Assembly: GCF_001941845.1 (NCBI RefSeq)
Contig: NZ_CP018870.1
Span: forward strand, 6,052,001 to 6,116,000
Origin: Streptomyces sp. TN58
Lineage (GTDB): Bacteria > Actinomycetota > Actinomycetes > Streptomycetales > Streptomycetaceae
Direction of reading: 5' to 3'
Length of the DNA stretch: 64,000 bases
In this document: in pieces, positions 63,759-64,000 of the stretch
How positions within the stretch are numbered: position 1 is the stretch's first letter
How the letters are laid out: every line of letters starts with the position of its first letter
The notes under the pieces: model-generated
Told to the model about the DNA's origin: nothing
What the model saw: the letters and a program-made list of their open reading frames with translations, nothing else
Database searches by the model: none
Position numbers and translations under genes: made by a program

Positions 63759-64000
63759 GCGGCGGTCCAGAACTCCATATCCAAACGTCCGGGAGTTCGC
63801 AGTCCTTCGAGGGCGAACTCGTCCTGGATCACAGGCATGTTCCGAGGTTGCCCGAATCGACTTTCACGTGGCCGACGTCCAGCACCCCGTTTCCTGATGA
63901 TCCTTCATGTGGCTTTGAAGGTTGTCAAGGCGGGACAATGTGACGCACTCCACAAGCTTGCAGGTCATGGGTGAGGTAGCGTCAGAAACTGCCTTGACGG
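63759..64000. other. Upstream region of the mutase operon
   Basis: 242 bases without a convincing gene. It should carry the operon promoter. A short inverted pair GTCAAGGC (63924-63931) and GCCTTGAC (63991-63998) is present, widely spaced; it could be an operator or chance. Confidence 0.4.

Noticed and set aside
63676..63897. 73-codon plus-strand ORF at the right edge
   Set aside because: Overlaps the start and promoter region of the mutase operon; no RBS and no protein-like features.
1..64000. CRISPR array
   Set aside because: No set of regularly spaced direct repeats was seen anywhere.

Overview
The window is high-GC actinobacterial DNA, almost certainly from a Streptomyces or close relative. 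The evidence is strong GC bias at third codon positions, frequent GTG starts, many 1-4 base start/stop overlaps, an F420-type LLM oxidoreductase, a DUF574-type methyltransferase, TPR regulators and an FxLD-type lanthipeptide system. It reads as an accessory island: mobile DNA, broken genes and specialised-metabolism operons entered from a more ordinary catabolic edge. No rRNA, tRNA or CRISPR array was recognised.

Layout. 1-1.85 kb: end of a dihydropyrimidinase and an F420-dependent LLM oxidoreductase (pyrimidine/hydantoin catabolism). 2-7 kb: small unknowns, a decayed IS5-type transposase and two proteins with PD-(D/E)XK-like motifs. 7.2-14.8 kb (+): a coupled operon with a truncated UDP-galactopyranose-mutase-like flavoenzyme, an HPr-kinase-like P-loop protein, a small kinase, a GT4 and a frameshifted GT2 glycosyltransferase, a NUDIX hydrolase and an APH-type kinase. 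15.1-35.9 kb (-): a long run rich in NUDIX domains, small-molecule kinases, methyltransferases (two with protein-isoaspartate methyltransferase, PIMT, folds), GNAT, VanX-like, PIG-L and GFA enzymes, headed by an MFS exporter, an ABC exporter and a small Cys/Ser-rich ORF. A 4,775-bp tyrosine-recombinase element (22,233-27,007) splits the NUDIX-APH gene of this run; removing it restores the reading frame exactly.

36.1-49.5 kb: a class I lanthipeptide cluster of the FxLD type: precursor, LanB, LanC, and a SpaB_C-PIMT fusion. Upstream in the same direction are a GntR-like regulator, two tiny coupled ORFs, two unknowns and an anti-sigma-like ATPase fused to a DUF574 methyltransferase. A TPR regulator is divergent from this set. 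49.9-53.2 kb: a second TPR regulator interrupted by an IS5-family element with CTAG target duplications, coupled to a DUF1932-type oxidoreductase. 53.9-58.8 kb: a DUF499 ATPase and a 5'-truncated DUF1156 DNA methylase, the remains of a probable defence module. 59.5-63.8 kb (-): a five-gene, fully overlapping operon: glutamate mutase S and E subunits, an AsnA/AsnRS-like ligase, an FMN glutamate-synthase-like protein and MbtH. This looks like building-block supply for a nonribosomal peptide whose NRPS lies outside the window.

Decay is widespread. There are two TGA-for-Trp nonsense codons, several one-base frameshifts, one catalytic deletion, one deletion fusion and two clean mobile-element insertions. 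Many of the frameshifts fit loss of one G in a G run, so some could be assembly errors; the insertions and deletions cannot be.
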